64,000 bases of DNA from Nitrospirales bacterium (GCA_022828225.1 JAJEJG010000023.1:169001-233000); one strand, 5' to 3'. Shown: positions 26,458-35,710, numbered from the stretch's first letter. A program made the numbers and translations. Notes: generated by a model not told the origin, from the letters alone.

Positions 26458-29400
26458 GGCAGGCAAACGTTCAATTCCTCTCTGGGGCAAGGTGGTCTGG
26501 GCGTTAGGGGTATTGGCCTCGCTCAGCCTCGCGCTTTGGATGCTCCTCCCCGGCGTCGTCTCTTATTTTGTGGAACGTCAATTTGAAGCCTTCGGCTGCA
26601 AGCATGTCAACGTGGAGGTCGAACATCCCGGTTTGCGACGAACCGTGGTCCCGCTGGTTTCCTTTCAAAAAGATCTGGGAACGGAAACGATTCACCTGAC
26701 GATCAGGGGGTTGACTCTCGACTATGAGCTTGAGCGGTTGTGGGAAGGTTTTCTCAGTGAGGCGCGGATCGAAACATTACATCTGGACCTGAGAGGGGGG
26801 CCGAGCGCTCAATCGGAGTCTGCCTCCGGCGAACCTTCGATCGCCGCGGTTGCCGCGACCCTGGGTTCCGTATCGGAATTCCTGCTCCATCCCCGGGTCG
26901 GGCGATTCACTTTGACGAATGCGAGCATCTTTCGAGAACAGGCGACCGGCCCGTTCCGGCGCTTGAAGGTGTCCGGAACGCTTCGCCACGAAAACGAAGC
27001 ACTGACCGGAGCCATCACGTTTCAGGGAACGAAAGGAGAGCCGTATGCCCTGCAACTGACGATGAATCCTCATGGCGGGACGAAGGTTCGGCTGCACTCC
27101 GGCAAAGGCCCTGCCGAATCCCTGCTGGATATTGAGTCTTCCATACAGGTCTCCCAGGCCCTGCACTGGCAAGGTTCCTTGAAGGCGAATCTCAAGCGAG
27201 CAACCCCCTTCCTGGCCTTGCTGCTGCCGCTTGGGTCTGATCTCGAACGAGTCGACGGGGTGGTGCAATTCCAGGGAGAAGGCTCGACAAAGCAAATCGA
27301 ATCATTCCATCGTCTGCTCCGGGACGCTTCGACCCGCGTGCATGGCGCGTTTCAAGCCTCCGTGGAGCTTCCGGCTTGGCGAGAGAACAGTCAAGACATC
27401 GCCGTGACGCTCTCCGGTGAAGTGGATGCTGATGCGACCGGCATCGCCGTGACGCTCTTCCCATCCTCTTTTGTGAAAGGCTTGGTCCATCCTCCGAAGC
27501 ATCTTTTGAAGGGAACTCCCTTTTCGATGCAACTCAAAGACAAAGAGCCGGTTCATCTGCAATTGCAGGATGAAGTCAAAGCCCGGGTTTCGTTGGGTGA
27601 CGACCCGCAATGGCATCTCGATGGCCCCATTCGGGTTCAATACGGCGCGAAGCCTGCACCGGTCGGGCTCGACGTTGTCGTGACCAGCGCCTCCGGTCCG
27701 TTCCGGGACCCGTTATCCACGAAAGCCGACGCGCACGGTCGTCTCTGGGGGACATTGCCGGTTCTCGAGTCAGAACCGGTCCACGCAAAAGATCTCCGCT
27801 GGAACGTGACGGGCAGGCTGGCGTTCCGGAAGCCGGCCATCCAGGTGGAGGTGGAAGAAGGCTCCTGGGTCAAGACCGGGCCTCTTCGATTTGGGCCAGG
27901 CAAGGCGAATCTTGCGGAGTTTCACGTCGGTCGTACCTTCCCGGTTTCCGTGGAATGGCCCTCAAGAAAGTGGCAGGTCTGGCCAACCACGACACGCGTG
28001 ACGCTTCCCCGGCTTGACTGGGGAGGCCGCACGGTTACCATGAAGCGAGTGGCGTTGCGCATTCAGGAAGCGGGCGGGAAAGGCAACGAATGGCAAGCTA
28101 AAGGCACGGCTGAGATCACACTCCCCCGGTTTCACTGGGGAAGCCGCACCGTCATCGTGGAGAAAGTGGGGTTGCGCCTTCAGGAGGCGAGAGGGAAAGG
28201 CAACCACTGGCAAGCCGCGGGAAGGGCTGAGATCACACTCCCCCGGCTTCATTGGGGAGGCCGCACCATGACCATCGAAAGCGTGGGATTGCGCCTGGAA
28301 GAAGCAAGCGGGGAAGGCAACGAATGGCAAACCACAGGCATGGCGAAGATGTCGGGGCTGTCATCAGAATTGGACGAGTTCGTCCTTCCGAAGATCAATC
28401 TCGCTATTAAATTCGATGCCGCCTCCGCCTTGGTGAAGGCCGGCCTTGTGGCTGAGACCGTGGATCAGTCCGTAAAGGCAGCCGGGCGTGTGACGCACGA
28501 TTTGACGACGAACCGGGGAACTCTGCGCGCGACGCTGGCGCCCCGCCCGTTTTCGCCGTCAGGCACGACCTTGAGCCGGTTGATCACGCCCTGGGAACAT
28601 CCCTTTGATGTCACCGCGGGGCGGCTTGCCCTGTCCGCGGCTGTGACCTGGGGAGCTTCTTCTCCCCGGCGTGTGTCTGCGGGGAGCGACGATAGACAGG
28701 AGCCGGGAGGCGTTGTCGTCAAGCGGGGCCAGGTGGCCATCACGGCCAAGGATCTGGACGGATATTACGAGGACGTTCTGGTCGAAGACGTCAATACGAC
28801 CATCACCGTCAATGCGACAAGCCTGGATGACGTGACAATGGCTGGTCCGGCAACGGTGCGGATAGGCCGCGTCGATCCCGGCGTCGCACTCGAAAATATC
28901 GCGTTGACCCTTCGATTCGGACGTCTCGGGTTCGGTCAGGGTGTGGGACAACCCGGCGTGGATCTGAAAGATGTCTCGGCGCATACGTTGGGGGGGCGTG
29001 TCTCGAGCCCGCGGATTCATCTTGATCCGGCTCGACCACCGACCCGGTTTACGTTGAAGGTTGACGGCGTGCAGCTTGATCGACTGTTGCAGTTGGAACA
29101 GCAGCCGGGGTTGGAAGGGACCGGCGTACTTGACGGCAGTATCCCGATCACGTTGAATGGTGAGACGGTCACGATCCACGAGGGTCACGTGGCGGTCCGG
29201 CCTCCGGGAGGCGTGATTCGTTTTGCACCGCTTGATGAAACCAGGCAGATGCTGGTCCAGGCAAAACCGGAAATGGAGCTGGTTTTGCGAGCCCTGGAAA
29301 ATTTTCGTTATGATGTGTTACGGGCCACGGTGAACTATCGAGAGGACGGAACGCTTTCGCTCGAAACCCGCCTGGAAGGCAAGAATCCGGACATGACGGA

Positions 29401-29524
29401 ATCACCCCCCGTTCATTTCAATTTGAACGTGGAAGAAAACATCCCCGCCCTGCTCCAAAGCGTGCAGGTGGTGAAAGACATTGAACAACGGTTGGAAAAG
29501 GCGTTCGGGCAATCATCTGACTGA
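26456..29524 (+). CDS. YdbH-family AsmA-like envelope lipid-transport protein, 1022 aa
   Basis: An N-terminal transmembrane segment (WALGVLASLSLALWMLLPG) anchors a long beta-strand-rich periplasmic protein. The C-terminus (PPGGVIRFAP, VKDIEQRLEKAFG and the preceding LENFRYDVLRATVNYREDGTL) matches the YdbH/DctA-YdbH family. In E. coli YdbH works with YnbE and YdbL to move phospholipids between membranes; both partners follow here. Residues 515-631 are three tandem 39-residue repeats. Start ATG shares CATG with the divergent oxygenase gene and has no clear ribosome-binding site. Confidence 0.88.
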   Translation: MAGKRSIPLWGKVVWALGVLASLSLALWMLLPGVVSYFVERQFEAFGCKHVNVEVEHPGLRRTVVPLVSFQKDLGTETIHLTIRGLTLDYELERLWEGFLSEARIETLHLDLRGGPSAQSESASGEPSIAAVAATLGSVSEFLLHPRVGRFTLTNASIFREQATGPFRRLKVSGTLRHENEALTGAITFQGTKGEPYALQLTMNPHGGTKVRLHSGKGPAESLLDIESSIQVSQALHWQGSLKANLKRATPFLALLLPLGSDLERVDGVVQFQGEGSTKQIESFHRLLRDASTRVHGAFQASVELPAWRENSQDIAVTLSGEVDADATGIAVTLFPSSFVKGLVHPPKHLLKGTPFSMQLKDKEPVHLQLQDEVKARVSLGDDPQWHLDGPIRVQYGAKPAPVGLDVVVTSASGPFRDPLSTKADAHGRLWGTLPVLESEPVHAKDLRWNVTGRLAFRKPAIQVEVEEGSWVKTGPLRFGPGKANLAEFHVGRTFPVSVEWPSRKWQVWPTTTRVTLPRLDWGGRTVTMKRVALRIQEAGGKGNEWQAKGTAEITLPRFHWGSRTVIVEKVGLRLQEARGKGNHWQAAGRAEITLPRLHWGGRTMTIESVGLRLEEASGEGNEWQTTGMAKMSGLSSELDEFVLPKINLAIKFDAASALVKAGLVAETVDQSVKAAGRVTHDLTTNRGTLRATLAPRPFSPSGTTLSRLITPWEHPFDVTAGRLALSAAVTWGASSPRRVSAGSDDRQEPGGVVVKRGQVAITAKDLDGYYEDVLVEDVNTTITVNATSLDDVTMAGPATVRIGRVDPGVALENIALTLRFGRLGFGQGVGQPGVDLKDVSAHTLGGRVSSPRIHLDPARPPTRFTLKVDGVQLDRLLQLEQQPGLEGTGVLDGSIPITLNGETVTIHEGHVAVRPPGGVIRFAPLDETRQMLVQAKPEMELVLRALENFRYDVLRATVNYREDGTLSLETRLEGKNPDMTESPPVHFNLNVEENIPALLQSVQVVKDIEQRLEKAFGQSSD
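27998..28348 (+). repeat. Three tandem 117-bp (39-codon) repeats within the ydbH homologue
   Basis: Units begin at 27998, 28115 and 28232. Each encodes a V/I-T-L-P-R-[LF] start, a W-G-[GS]-R-T turn, a LR[IL]xEA segment and a GN-x-WQ ending. DNA identity between units is high by eye. This looks like recent segmental amplification of one rung of the beta structure. Confidence 0.85.
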
Positions 29525-29615
29525 GAATGGGCCTGTCGCCTCGTTCGTGTTTTTTGATGCGGGCCGTTTCAGGGACTCTCGACCGGAGCCCATGACAGAA
29601 AGGGATAAGACGAGG

Positions 29616-29819
29616 ATGAGGCATTATCGGATTTTGGGAACGTGGTTGCTTGTGGGACTGGGGTTCATGCTGTCGAGTTGTACGACGCACACCGTGCAAG
29701 TGGAAGCCCCGGATAAACCGATTACCATCAATTTGAACGTCAAGATCGACCACGAAATACAGGTGAAAGTGGAGAAGGATCTGAATGAAGTCTTTACGGA
29801 AAACAGTGATCTGTTTTGA
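29616..29819 (+). CDS. YnbE-like lipoprotein, 67 aa
   Basis: A signal peptide ends in a lipobox (GFMLSSC), followed by the conserved YnbE body PDKPITINLNVKIDHEIQVKV and the C-terminal ENSDLF. In E. coli YnbE pairs with YdbH to bridge to the outer membrane. ATG 29616 gives the usual family length; the open frame begins upstream at 29481 or 29592. It sits between the ydbH and ydbL homologues. Confidence 0.88.
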   Translation: MRHYRILGTWLLVGLGFMLSSCTTHTVQVEAPDKPITINLNVKIDHEIQVKVEKDLNEVFTENSDLF

Positions 29820-29838
29820 ACATGAGGGAGCGCCGGCT

Positions 29839-30192
29839 ATGCGGATGAACATGCGATTCACACGAGTTTTCATGACCCCGGTCCTGTTGGTGATGCTGCT
29901 TGGAGGGCCGACCAATCTCTGGGCATTAACCTTGGGAGAGGCCAAGACCAAAGGGTTGGTGGGGGAAACCCCGGCGGGCTACCTGGGCATCGTCTCGGGA
30001 AAAGGGTCACGGGAAGCGCGCGCCTTGATGAAAGACGTGAATCAGAAACGCAAACAGAAATATCAAGGCATTGCCAAACGGAACGGGACCAGTCTTCAGA
30101 CCGTGGAAGTCCTGGCGGGAAAAACCGCCATCAAGAAAACCCGACCGGGGCACTACATCCAGCTTCCCTCCGGAAAATGGACCAAAAAATAG
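29839..30192 (+). CDS. YdbL (DUF1318) family periplasmic protein, 117 aa
   Basis: A hydrophobic signal segment (RVFMTPVLLVMLLGG) precedes the DUF1318 domain: ALTLGEAKTKGLVGETPAGYLGIV, then NQKRKQKYQGIAKRNGT and VEVLAGKTAIKKTRPGHYIQLPSGKW. YdbL modulates the YdbH/YnbE bridge in E. coli. ATG 29839 has GGGAG nine bases upstream and is chosen over an in-frame ATG at 29785 inside the preceding gene. Three-gene operon with ydbH and ynbE homologues. Confidence 0.9.
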   Translation: MRMNMRFTRVFMTPVLLVMLLGGPTNLWALTLGEAKTKGLVGETPAGYLGIVSGKGSREARALMKDVNQKRKQKYQGIAKRNGTSLQTVEVLAGKTAIKKTRPGHYIQLPSGKWTKK

Positions 30193-30240
30193 GCGCCAAT
30201 CGCCTGCCCTTTCCTTCCTCTCTGTCATGAGAGGCCAACG

Positions 30241-31404
30241 ATGACGGCATTCGGCAAACACGTAGCTGAGGTGTGGCACGCGGGCGTGCTCGGGGTCAGC
30301 CTGGGCGAAGTCGTGACGGCCATTCTCGTGTTGTTGGTCTTTCTGGGCCTCCGCCGCGTCTTTTTCCGGTTCGTGGTGTCCTCGCTCCGGACCGTGACCA
30401 AGAAGACCGAATCGGAACTGGATGACATGGTGCTCCACGCCGTGGAAAAACCCCTGGAATTCGGGTTTGTGGTCGTGGGGTTCTACCTGGCCGGACAAAT
30501 CCTTCCCATGTCCGCGGCCGCCAGTGACACGTTCGACACGTTCATTCGCTCCCTGATTTCGCTTTCGTTGTTCTGGGTGCTGTTCCGGGCAATCGATCCC
30601 CTGTCTTCGCTCATGGACCGCGGGATCGCCATGCTGGGCAGCTCCAGCATGCGCGATACCATGAAGGGCTTCTTCGTGAAGCTCGCCAAGTTCGTCGTGA
30701 TCTGCCTGGGGATCGCGGCCGTGTTTCAGGAGTGGGGTTTCAACGTCGCGGCGCTGCTGGGCAGCTTGGGACTCGTCGGCATGGCCGTGGCCCTGGGCGC
30801 GAGAGAGTTTATCGCGAATCTGTTCGCGGGCCTGACCATTTTCCTGGATCGGATGTTCGAAAAGGGCAATTGGATTCGCTCGCCGGACGTGGACGGGATC
30901 GTCGAGGACATCGGCTTTCGCGCCACCAAAGTGCGACAATTCGACAAAGCCCTGGTGACCATTCCCAACTCGAAGTTGGCGGGGGAAGCGCTGGTGAATT
31001 TTTCCCGCATGACCCATCGAAGGATTTATTGGACCATCGGAGTCGAATATCGGACGACCCGGGACCAACTGCGTCTGATCGTTCACGATATTCTGGCATA
31101 CCTGAAATCCCACGAGGACTTTGAAACGGATCCCGCGCGAACCAAGACGTTCGTGTTCGTGGATGCCTTCGACGCGTCCAGCATCAACATCATGCTCTAC
31201 TGTTTTACCAGGACCACGGAGTGGGGAGAATGGCTGGCCTGTAAGGAGCGACTGGCTTACAAGGTCAAAGAAATCGTCGAAGGCCACGGCGCGGCGTTCG
31301 CGTTTCCCTCGACCTCGCTCTACGTCGAAACGCTTCCATTCGGAAACCCCGAGACGTTTCCGCTTCCCGGACAGGGCCGCCCGGAACAAGTTCCCTCGTC
31401 GTAA
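30241..31404 (+). CDS. MscS-family mechanosensitive channel, 387 aa
   Basis: Several membrane segments precede the pore helix: LLGSLGLVGMAVALGAREFIANLFAGLTIFL is the TM3 Gly/Ala-rich pore motif. The beta domain follows with a conserved PNSKLAGEALVNFSR segment. The protein relieves osmotic pressure at the inner membrane. It is 48 bases after ydbL and may share its transcript. The N-terminal extra spans make it slightly longer than E. coli MscS. Confidence 0.9.
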   Translation: MTAFGKHVAEVWHAGVLGVSLGEVVTAILVLLVFLGLRRVFFRFVVSSLRTVTKKTESELDDMVLHAVEKPLEFGFVVVGFYLAGQILPMSAAASDTFDTFIRSLISLSLFWVLFRAIDPLSSLMDRGIAMLGSSSMRDTMKGFFVKLAKFVVICLGIAAVFQEWGFNVAALLGSLGLVGMAVALGAREFIANLFAGLTIFLDRMFEKGNWIRSPDVDGIVEDIGFRATKVRQFDKALVTIPNSKLAGEALVNFSRMTHRRIYWTIGVEYRTTRDQLRLIVHDILAYLKSHEDFETDPARTKTFVFVDAFDASSINIMLYCFTRTTEWGEWLACKERLAYKVKEIVEGHGAAFAFPSTSLYVETLPFGNPETFPLPGQGRPEQVPSS

Positions 31405-31491
31405 AGGGGAGAAATTTTACGGAATCATACTCTCCCCTCATATCGTGCTATATAGTTCTATACGAAGTGAATTGGCGGGAAGTGGAGCAGA

Positions 31492-32217
31492 TTGAGGAAA
31501 ACGTTGCATCCAGACATTTCAGGTGTGTGCGGGTGCGCGGATACGATCCTGTGGGACGCATATGCGCGAAGTGGCGGGAGTCAGACCGGCGTCTCCGACG
31601 CAGGTCGTCTCATTTTTCCACAGTACCATAACAAGAACAAGAGTCTGCGCGTCAGTGAACAGGAGGCTAGGTTCGCTTTCGTGGAGGCATTGTGCCAGGG
31701 ACCTCTCAGATACTCTGTTGAGGCGCCTACCAGTAAACTCTACCGTTTTTCCGGTCAGAAGCCGATCTCGGCTCAGACAGACCTTCAGGTACATGATGTG
31801 AGTCAGATTGGCATCTGTAACGTTGAGTTCAAGACCAAGGGTGTTACCCCGTCTGGTCGGAATCATCTCCCAATCTACAAAGACTTGCAGAAGCTACTGC
31901 GCGAGCCCAGATGGGGACTTTGGTTTCATCTTCTGAAGAGCATCGACAACTCGACCATCAATAATTTCCTGGACGTGATGGTGCAGCAGATCGGTAAGGT
32001 GCAGAACGACTTCCAAGACGTTGAGACACCGGGGTTGACCATCCACGTGTGCATGTTGCGACACGGCTTCTCACTAGAGAAGGATGTGCTGCTTTCGCCC
32101 AGTGGTAGCATCAACAACGCCGAACTGAACGAACATCTGCGCATTGATCTGCATGTGTCTCGGTCTGAGTTAATCAACGTGCATGACTTGAACGGGTGGA
32201 AACTAACTCGGCGGTGA
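31492..32217 (+). CDS. Hypothetical protein with PD-(D/E)XK nuclease-like motif, 241 aa
   Basis: No family is recognised by name. An Glu in RVSEQEARFAF, then an Asp in SAQTDLQV and finally VEFKTKG (E-x-K) form the ordered acidic/lysine set of PD-(D/E)XK nucleases. The start is TTG with GGAG upstream. Composition is more AT-rich than flanking genes, suggesting recent arrival. The gene is alone; no methylase or helicase is adjacent, so a restriction role is unsupported. Confidence 0.5.
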   Translation: MRKTLHPDISGVCGCADTILWDAYARSGGSQTGVSDAGRLIFPQYHNKNKSLRVSEQEARFAFVEALCQGPLRYSVEAPTSKLYRFSGQKPISAQTDLQVHDVSQIGICNVEFKTKGVTPSGRNHLPIYKDLQKLLREPRWGLWFHLLKSIDNSTINNFLDVMVQQIGKVQNDFQDVETPGLTIHVCMLRHGFSLEKDVLLSPSGSINNAELNEHLRIDLHVSRSELINVHDLNGWKLTRR

Positions 32218-32432
32218 TCAACAGCTTTGACATAACCAGCCAAATTTGTCGGCAGCATATTATTTAAGCAAGAGAGCAATGCCATGTCGGTACTGGAAAT
32301 CGGGAAAGAATTGGTAGCGTTGTGTCGGCAAGGGAAAAACCTGGAGGTCCTACAAATAGCAGCAGGACCGTAGTGGGCAAAAACCACTGGAATGCCCTTG
32401 ACAGCATATGCTTCATAGATCATAATTAAGTC

Positions 32433-32801
32433 ATGGCGTGGGAAGTTGGTTTCGACCCGGCCTTCGACCCGGAATTCGATACGCTACCCACCGCGGTGCA
32501 GGATGAGCTGCTTGCGCAGGCGAAGCTTCTTGAGGCATTCGGTCCGACTCTGGCCCGTCCGCGGGTGGATACCCTGAACGGGTCGCGCCACGCCAATATG
32601 AAGGAACTTCGTTTTCAGGCCGATAACGGCGTATGGCGAGTCGCCTTTGCCTTTGATCCCCGGTGGAAGGTCATCCTGCTTGTGGCCGGCGACAAATCGG
32701 GCGTCAACGAAAGACGTTTTTACAGGCGGCTGATCGACAAGGCGGATGAAAGGTTTGAAGCGCATCTCGACCGGCTGAAAAAGGAAAGGAGATCAGGATG
32801 A
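32433..32801 (+). CDS. HigB-like (RelE-fold, Gp49) toxin, 122 aa
   Basis: The ELRF..GVWRVAFAFDP..KVILLVAGDK..ERRFYRRLI pattern is that of HigB/phage-derived Gp49-like toxins, which cleave mRNA on the ribosome. The toxin gene precedes the antitoxin gene and overlaps it by four bases (ATGA), the reverse order usual for higBA. No obvious promoter was assigned; the 214-base stretch upstream is otherwise empty. Confidence 0.85.
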   Translation: MAWEVGFDPAFDPEFDTLPTAVQDELLAQAKLLEAFGPTLARPRVDTLNGSRHANMKELRFQADNGVWRVAFAFDPRWKVILLVAGDKSGVNERRFYRRLIDKADERFEAHLDRLKKERRSG

Positions 32802-33136
32802 CGACCCTGGCGGAGAGAATGAACAGGCTCCCATCGGCGCGTCGGAAGAAAGTGGAGAAGCGGGCGAAGGCGTTGATTGCCGAAGAGATGTCCCTCCAGG
32901 ACCTGCGCAAGGCGCGAAAACGGACGCAGGTGCGCGTAGCCAAGGAACTCGGGATTAACCAGGAAAACGTATCCCGCCTGGAGAAGCGTAGCGATTTGCT
33001 GTTGTCCACGCTGAGTAGCTACGTGGAGGCCATGGGAGGAAAATTGAGCTTGGTGGCGGAATTCCCGGACCGTCCGCCCGTTGCGCTGACCGGCATTGCC
33101 GCCCTGGATAAGGAAGCCCCTCCGGTAGAATCATAG
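32798..33136 (+). CDS. XRE-family antitoxin (HigA-like), 112 aa
   Basis: The helix-turn-helix is TQVRVAKELGINQENVSRLEKRSD, preceded by a basic helix and followed by a C-terminal segment containing ALDKEAPPVES. Antitoxins of this type bind the toxin and repress the operon. The start overlaps the toxin stop. Confidence 0.85.
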   Translation: MTTLAERMNRLPSARRKKVEKRAKALIAEEMSLQDLRKARKRTQVRVAKELGINQENVSRLEKRSDLLLSTLSSYVEAMGGKLSLVAEFPDRPPVALTGIAALDKEAPPVES

Positions 33137-33156
33137 CCCGCGCCCGCGGCGGATCA

Positions 33157-33612
33157 TTAGTGATAGCCCTGACGCTGGTAGCATTCCAGGGCTTTGAGAA
33201 ACGCTCGATTCGCCAGGTTGGCGGCTTTTGCCATAAAGTACCGCTCCACGGTGTTGCAATAGCCGTTCTCCTCGGGTCGCTTGCAAGGCTTCAACGGGCC
33301 GTCCGGATTGTTCGAGACGTCGCGGGCAATGAAGTCGGCGCTTTTTTCCACTCGGACCTGGTGTTGAATTTCTTTCTGAAGAAAGGCGATTTGCGCCTTG
33401 ATCCCATCGGCCCGTTGAATGGCTTGGGGGATGGATGCCTGAAGCACGGAACTCATCGTGTGTTTGAATTCCTTGACGTGCACGCCTTCGAGTAACGTGT
33501 CCATTTCTTCACTCAGGTGAGACAGGTTTTCCGGGCACTGTTCCGCTGCCTGTGCCACCGGCGAGAACAGGATCAGGATTCCCAGAAGCATCATCAAGGA
33601 TACACGTTTCAT
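33157..33612 (-). CDS. Secreted hypothetical protein, 151 aa
   Basis: A clear signal peptide (residues 1-22, ending VAQAAEQ) precedes a helical periplasmic protein with five Cys, including a CNTVERYF and a CKRPEENGYC segment that could form disulphides. Family unknown. It is convergent with the HigBA pair. Confidence 0.6.
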   Translation of the reverse strand: MKRVSLMMLLGILILFSPVAQAAEQCPENLSHLSEEMDTLLEGVHVKEFKHTMSSVLQASIPQAIQRADGIKAQIAFLQKEIQHQVRVEKSADFIARDVSNNPDGPLKPCKRPEENGYCNTVERYFMAKAANLANRAFLKALECYQRQGYH

Positions 33613-33676
33613 CCAACCTCCAATCTGCTAGAGTATACACGAAAAAGTTTTTGATCAATTCGCGGGAACGCGCCTC

Positions 33677-34582
33677 ATGGAACTCACTGAGATTTCGTGT
33701 AAAACGATTCTGAATCCCACCGGGGGATTTTTGGGGCAGGGGTTCACCCATACCATCAACCTGTATCGGGGCTGTGCGCTCGGGAACACGCTGTGCGGGT
33801 TGTACTGCTATGCGCAGTGGAATCCCTATCACGTGCGGGGGCGGATGTGGGGACGTTTTCTGGACGTCAAGGCAGGAGCCGTGGAAGCCTATTGTACGCA
33901 ATATGACCGGCTGAAGAACGCCGGCGAACCCAAGCCCATAAGGATTTTCATGTCCAGCGTCACCGAGCCCTATCCGCCGCAGGAACGCACCCTGCGACGG
34001 ACACGGGAGTTGCTTGAAGCCATGGTCGGGCGCCCGCCGGATCTCTTGGCTATTCAATCGCATACGCCATTGGTTGTGGATGACCTTTCACTCCTGCGGC
34101 AACTGCAGCGACGATGCGACGTGAGCGTCCACATCACGGTGGAAACGGATAAACCGAGACTGCCGGCTTCGTTTCCGCAGCAAGCCTATTCCCCCAATGT
34201 CAGGATTCAGGCCTTGCACGCCCTGCGAGCCGCGGGGCTGGACGCGGTGGCCACGGTGAGTCCGTTATTACCGTTGGATGACCCCGAGCGCTTTGCCGAT
34301 GAGCTGGAGCAGGCCTGCACGAGGGTCATCCTGGATCATTACCTCCTCGGAGACGGGAGCAAAGACGGGCAACGAACAAAACAGACGGCATTCCCCCGAT
34401 TGTTACGGGAAGCGGGCTATGAGGAATGGACGACCTTGGAAAAGTTTCATGAAATCGTGGACGTGTTTCGTTCTGTGTTTGGAGGTCCTGAGCGGGTGGG
34501 CGTAAGCCGGGAAGGATTCAATGCAAGTCGTAACAAAGTGTATGATGGACCACAGTGCGTGAGTGCGGGGTCCGGGACATGA
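33677..34582 (+). CDS. Radical SAM protein (SPL/Rv2578c-like), 301 aa
   Basis: The 4Fe-4S cysteines are in YRGCALGNTLCGLYCYA, a C-x6-C-x3-C spacing instead of the usual Cx3Cx2C, a pattern I recall in a DNA-photoproduct-lyase-like subgroup. Later segments FMSSVTEPYPPQE and THTPLVVDD resemble SPL-like proteins. The product probably repairs or modifies nucleic acid, but no role is proven. The following gene starts within its last codon (ATGA). Confidence 0.8.
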   Translation: MELTEISCKTILNPTGGFLGQGFTHTINLYRGCALGNTLCGLYCYAQWNPYHVRGRMWGRFLDVKAGAVEAYCTQYDRLKNAGEPKPIRIFMSSVTEPYPPQERTLRRTRELLEAMVGRPPDLLAIQSHTPLVVDDLSLLRQLQRRCDVSVHITVETDKPRLPASFPQQAYSPNVRIQALHALRAAGLDAVATVSPLLPLDDPERFADELEQACTRVILDHYLLGDGSKDGQRTKQTAFPRLLREAGYEEWTTLEKFHEIVDVFRSVFGGPERVGVSREGFNASRNKVYDGPQCVSAGSGT

Positions 34583-35061
34583 GAAAAAACAGAAAATTGG
34601 GGGGACACCCATTCGCTTCGCTTCCTTCGACTCCGCTCAGGACAGGCAGGGCAGGCTCCGGTCCTCCCCTACTGGCTTTCGTGCTGCTGGCCGTCCTGGG
34701 CCCTGCTCCGGCAATGGCCCAAACCGAACCCCATCCCCTGGATACCTTTCTGACGGACATCCTGAACTTTACAAACCCCACGGGGATTCGTGGCACCATT
34801 CGTCACATTGACTTCGACGGGCCGGTCCTCTGGTTGAATTGGCATCAACGCTCCGGCGATCCGTCATTCGCAATGGGCTGGCAGGCGGTCCCCGGTGAGG
34901 CCATGCTGGCCGTGCATCCACGCCCGGCCGACGGCATCGTGGATTTGCGATCCCTGAGGAAAGGAACGGCCGTGGAATTGATCATTCAACTCGATTCCGA
35001 GGGCAAACGCCGGATTCTGTCGTTTCGACCGATGTCTCAGCCGCCCAAGGTGCCTTTGTAG
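34579..35061 (+). CDS. Secreted hypothetical protein with repeat-derived N-terminus, 160 aa
   Basis: ATG overlaps the rSAM stop (ATGA). The first 30 residues (SLPSTPLRTGRAG) are the translation of a TTCGACTCCGCTCAGGACAGGC-type intergenic repeat, after which a hydrophobic signal segment (LLAFVLLAVLGPAPAMA) leads to an exported domain with IDFDGPVLWLNWHQRSGD. The real start may lie after the repeat, although no ATG is close. The exported domain is not recognised. Confidence 0.5.
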   Translation: MRKNRKLGGHPFASLPSTPLRTGRAGSGPPLLAFVLLAVLGPAPAMAQTEPHPLDTFLTDILNFTNPTGIRGTIRHIDFDGPVLWLNWHQRSGDPSFAMGWQAVPGEAMLAVHPRPADGIVDLRSLRKGTAVELIIQLDSEGKRRILSFRPMSQPPKVPL

Positions 35062-35317
35062 CTGGCGAGGTCCGTGTCGGAAATCTTGCCCAAGTGGATG
35101 CATTGACCGGCAAGATGCGGTATGATGAGAGATGTGCGTCGGTTCACGACCCACGGCCGATGCGTTTCGTCGGAGTTCCGATTCTCGTTGTTCCTCACGC
35201 CGGTGCGGCAAGAAGGCTTGACGAACGTATGCATCGGATCAACCCACCCACCCTTCCTCAAGGCCGGAAGATCTTTTCGCCACAATCGGTGCTTGAGCCT
35301 TCAAAGGAGGTGTCAGG

Positions 35318-35698
35318 ATGTTCATGCAAGCGTACACCAACCAGACGTATGCCTTGTTGAGAATCTTCGCGGGGCTGACGTTTCTGTTTCATGGCACGCA
35401 AAAACTCTTTGTCTTTCCCGTGCCCTCGCCACATGAAATGCCGGCGTTCGTTGTCTATATCGCCGGTCCCATTGAATTGATCGGGGGCCTGCTGGTCGCG
35501 GTCGGCTTGTTCACCAGATGGGCGGCGTTCCTGTGCAGCGGGCTGATGGCCGCGGGGTATTGGATGGTGCATGGGACTCAGGCGTTTTTCCCGATCGTGA
35601 ACCAGGGAGACTTGGCCATCATGTATTGCTTCGCCTTCCTGTTCATCTCGGCGCAAGGGTCGGGAATCTGGAGTGTGGACGACGCGCGCGGCGCGTAA
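35318..35698 (+). CDS. DoxX-family membrane protein, 126 aa
   Basis: Four membrane segments, the first containing LLRIFAGLTFLFHGTQKLF, match the DoxX/DUF417 pattern. The start follows AAAGGAGG with a good spacing. Members are tied to redox or thiosulfate metabolism in some lineages but the role is not clear here. Confidence 0.85.
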   Translation: MFMQAYTNQTYALLRIFAGLTFLFHGTQKLFVFPVPSPHEMPAFVVYIAGPIELIGGLLVAVGLFTRWAAFLCSGLMAAGYWMVHGTQAFFPIVNQGDLAIMYCFAFLFISAQGSGIWSVDDARGA

Positions 35699-35710
35699 CT
35701 GCCGCTTTCT

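Noticed and set aside
30007..31389. A 460-codon minus-strand frame opposite the MscS gene
   Set aside because: Antisense shadow with low-complexity composition.
32218..32432. Promoter or small gene before HigB
   Set aside because: No boxes or start site could be supported in this stretch.
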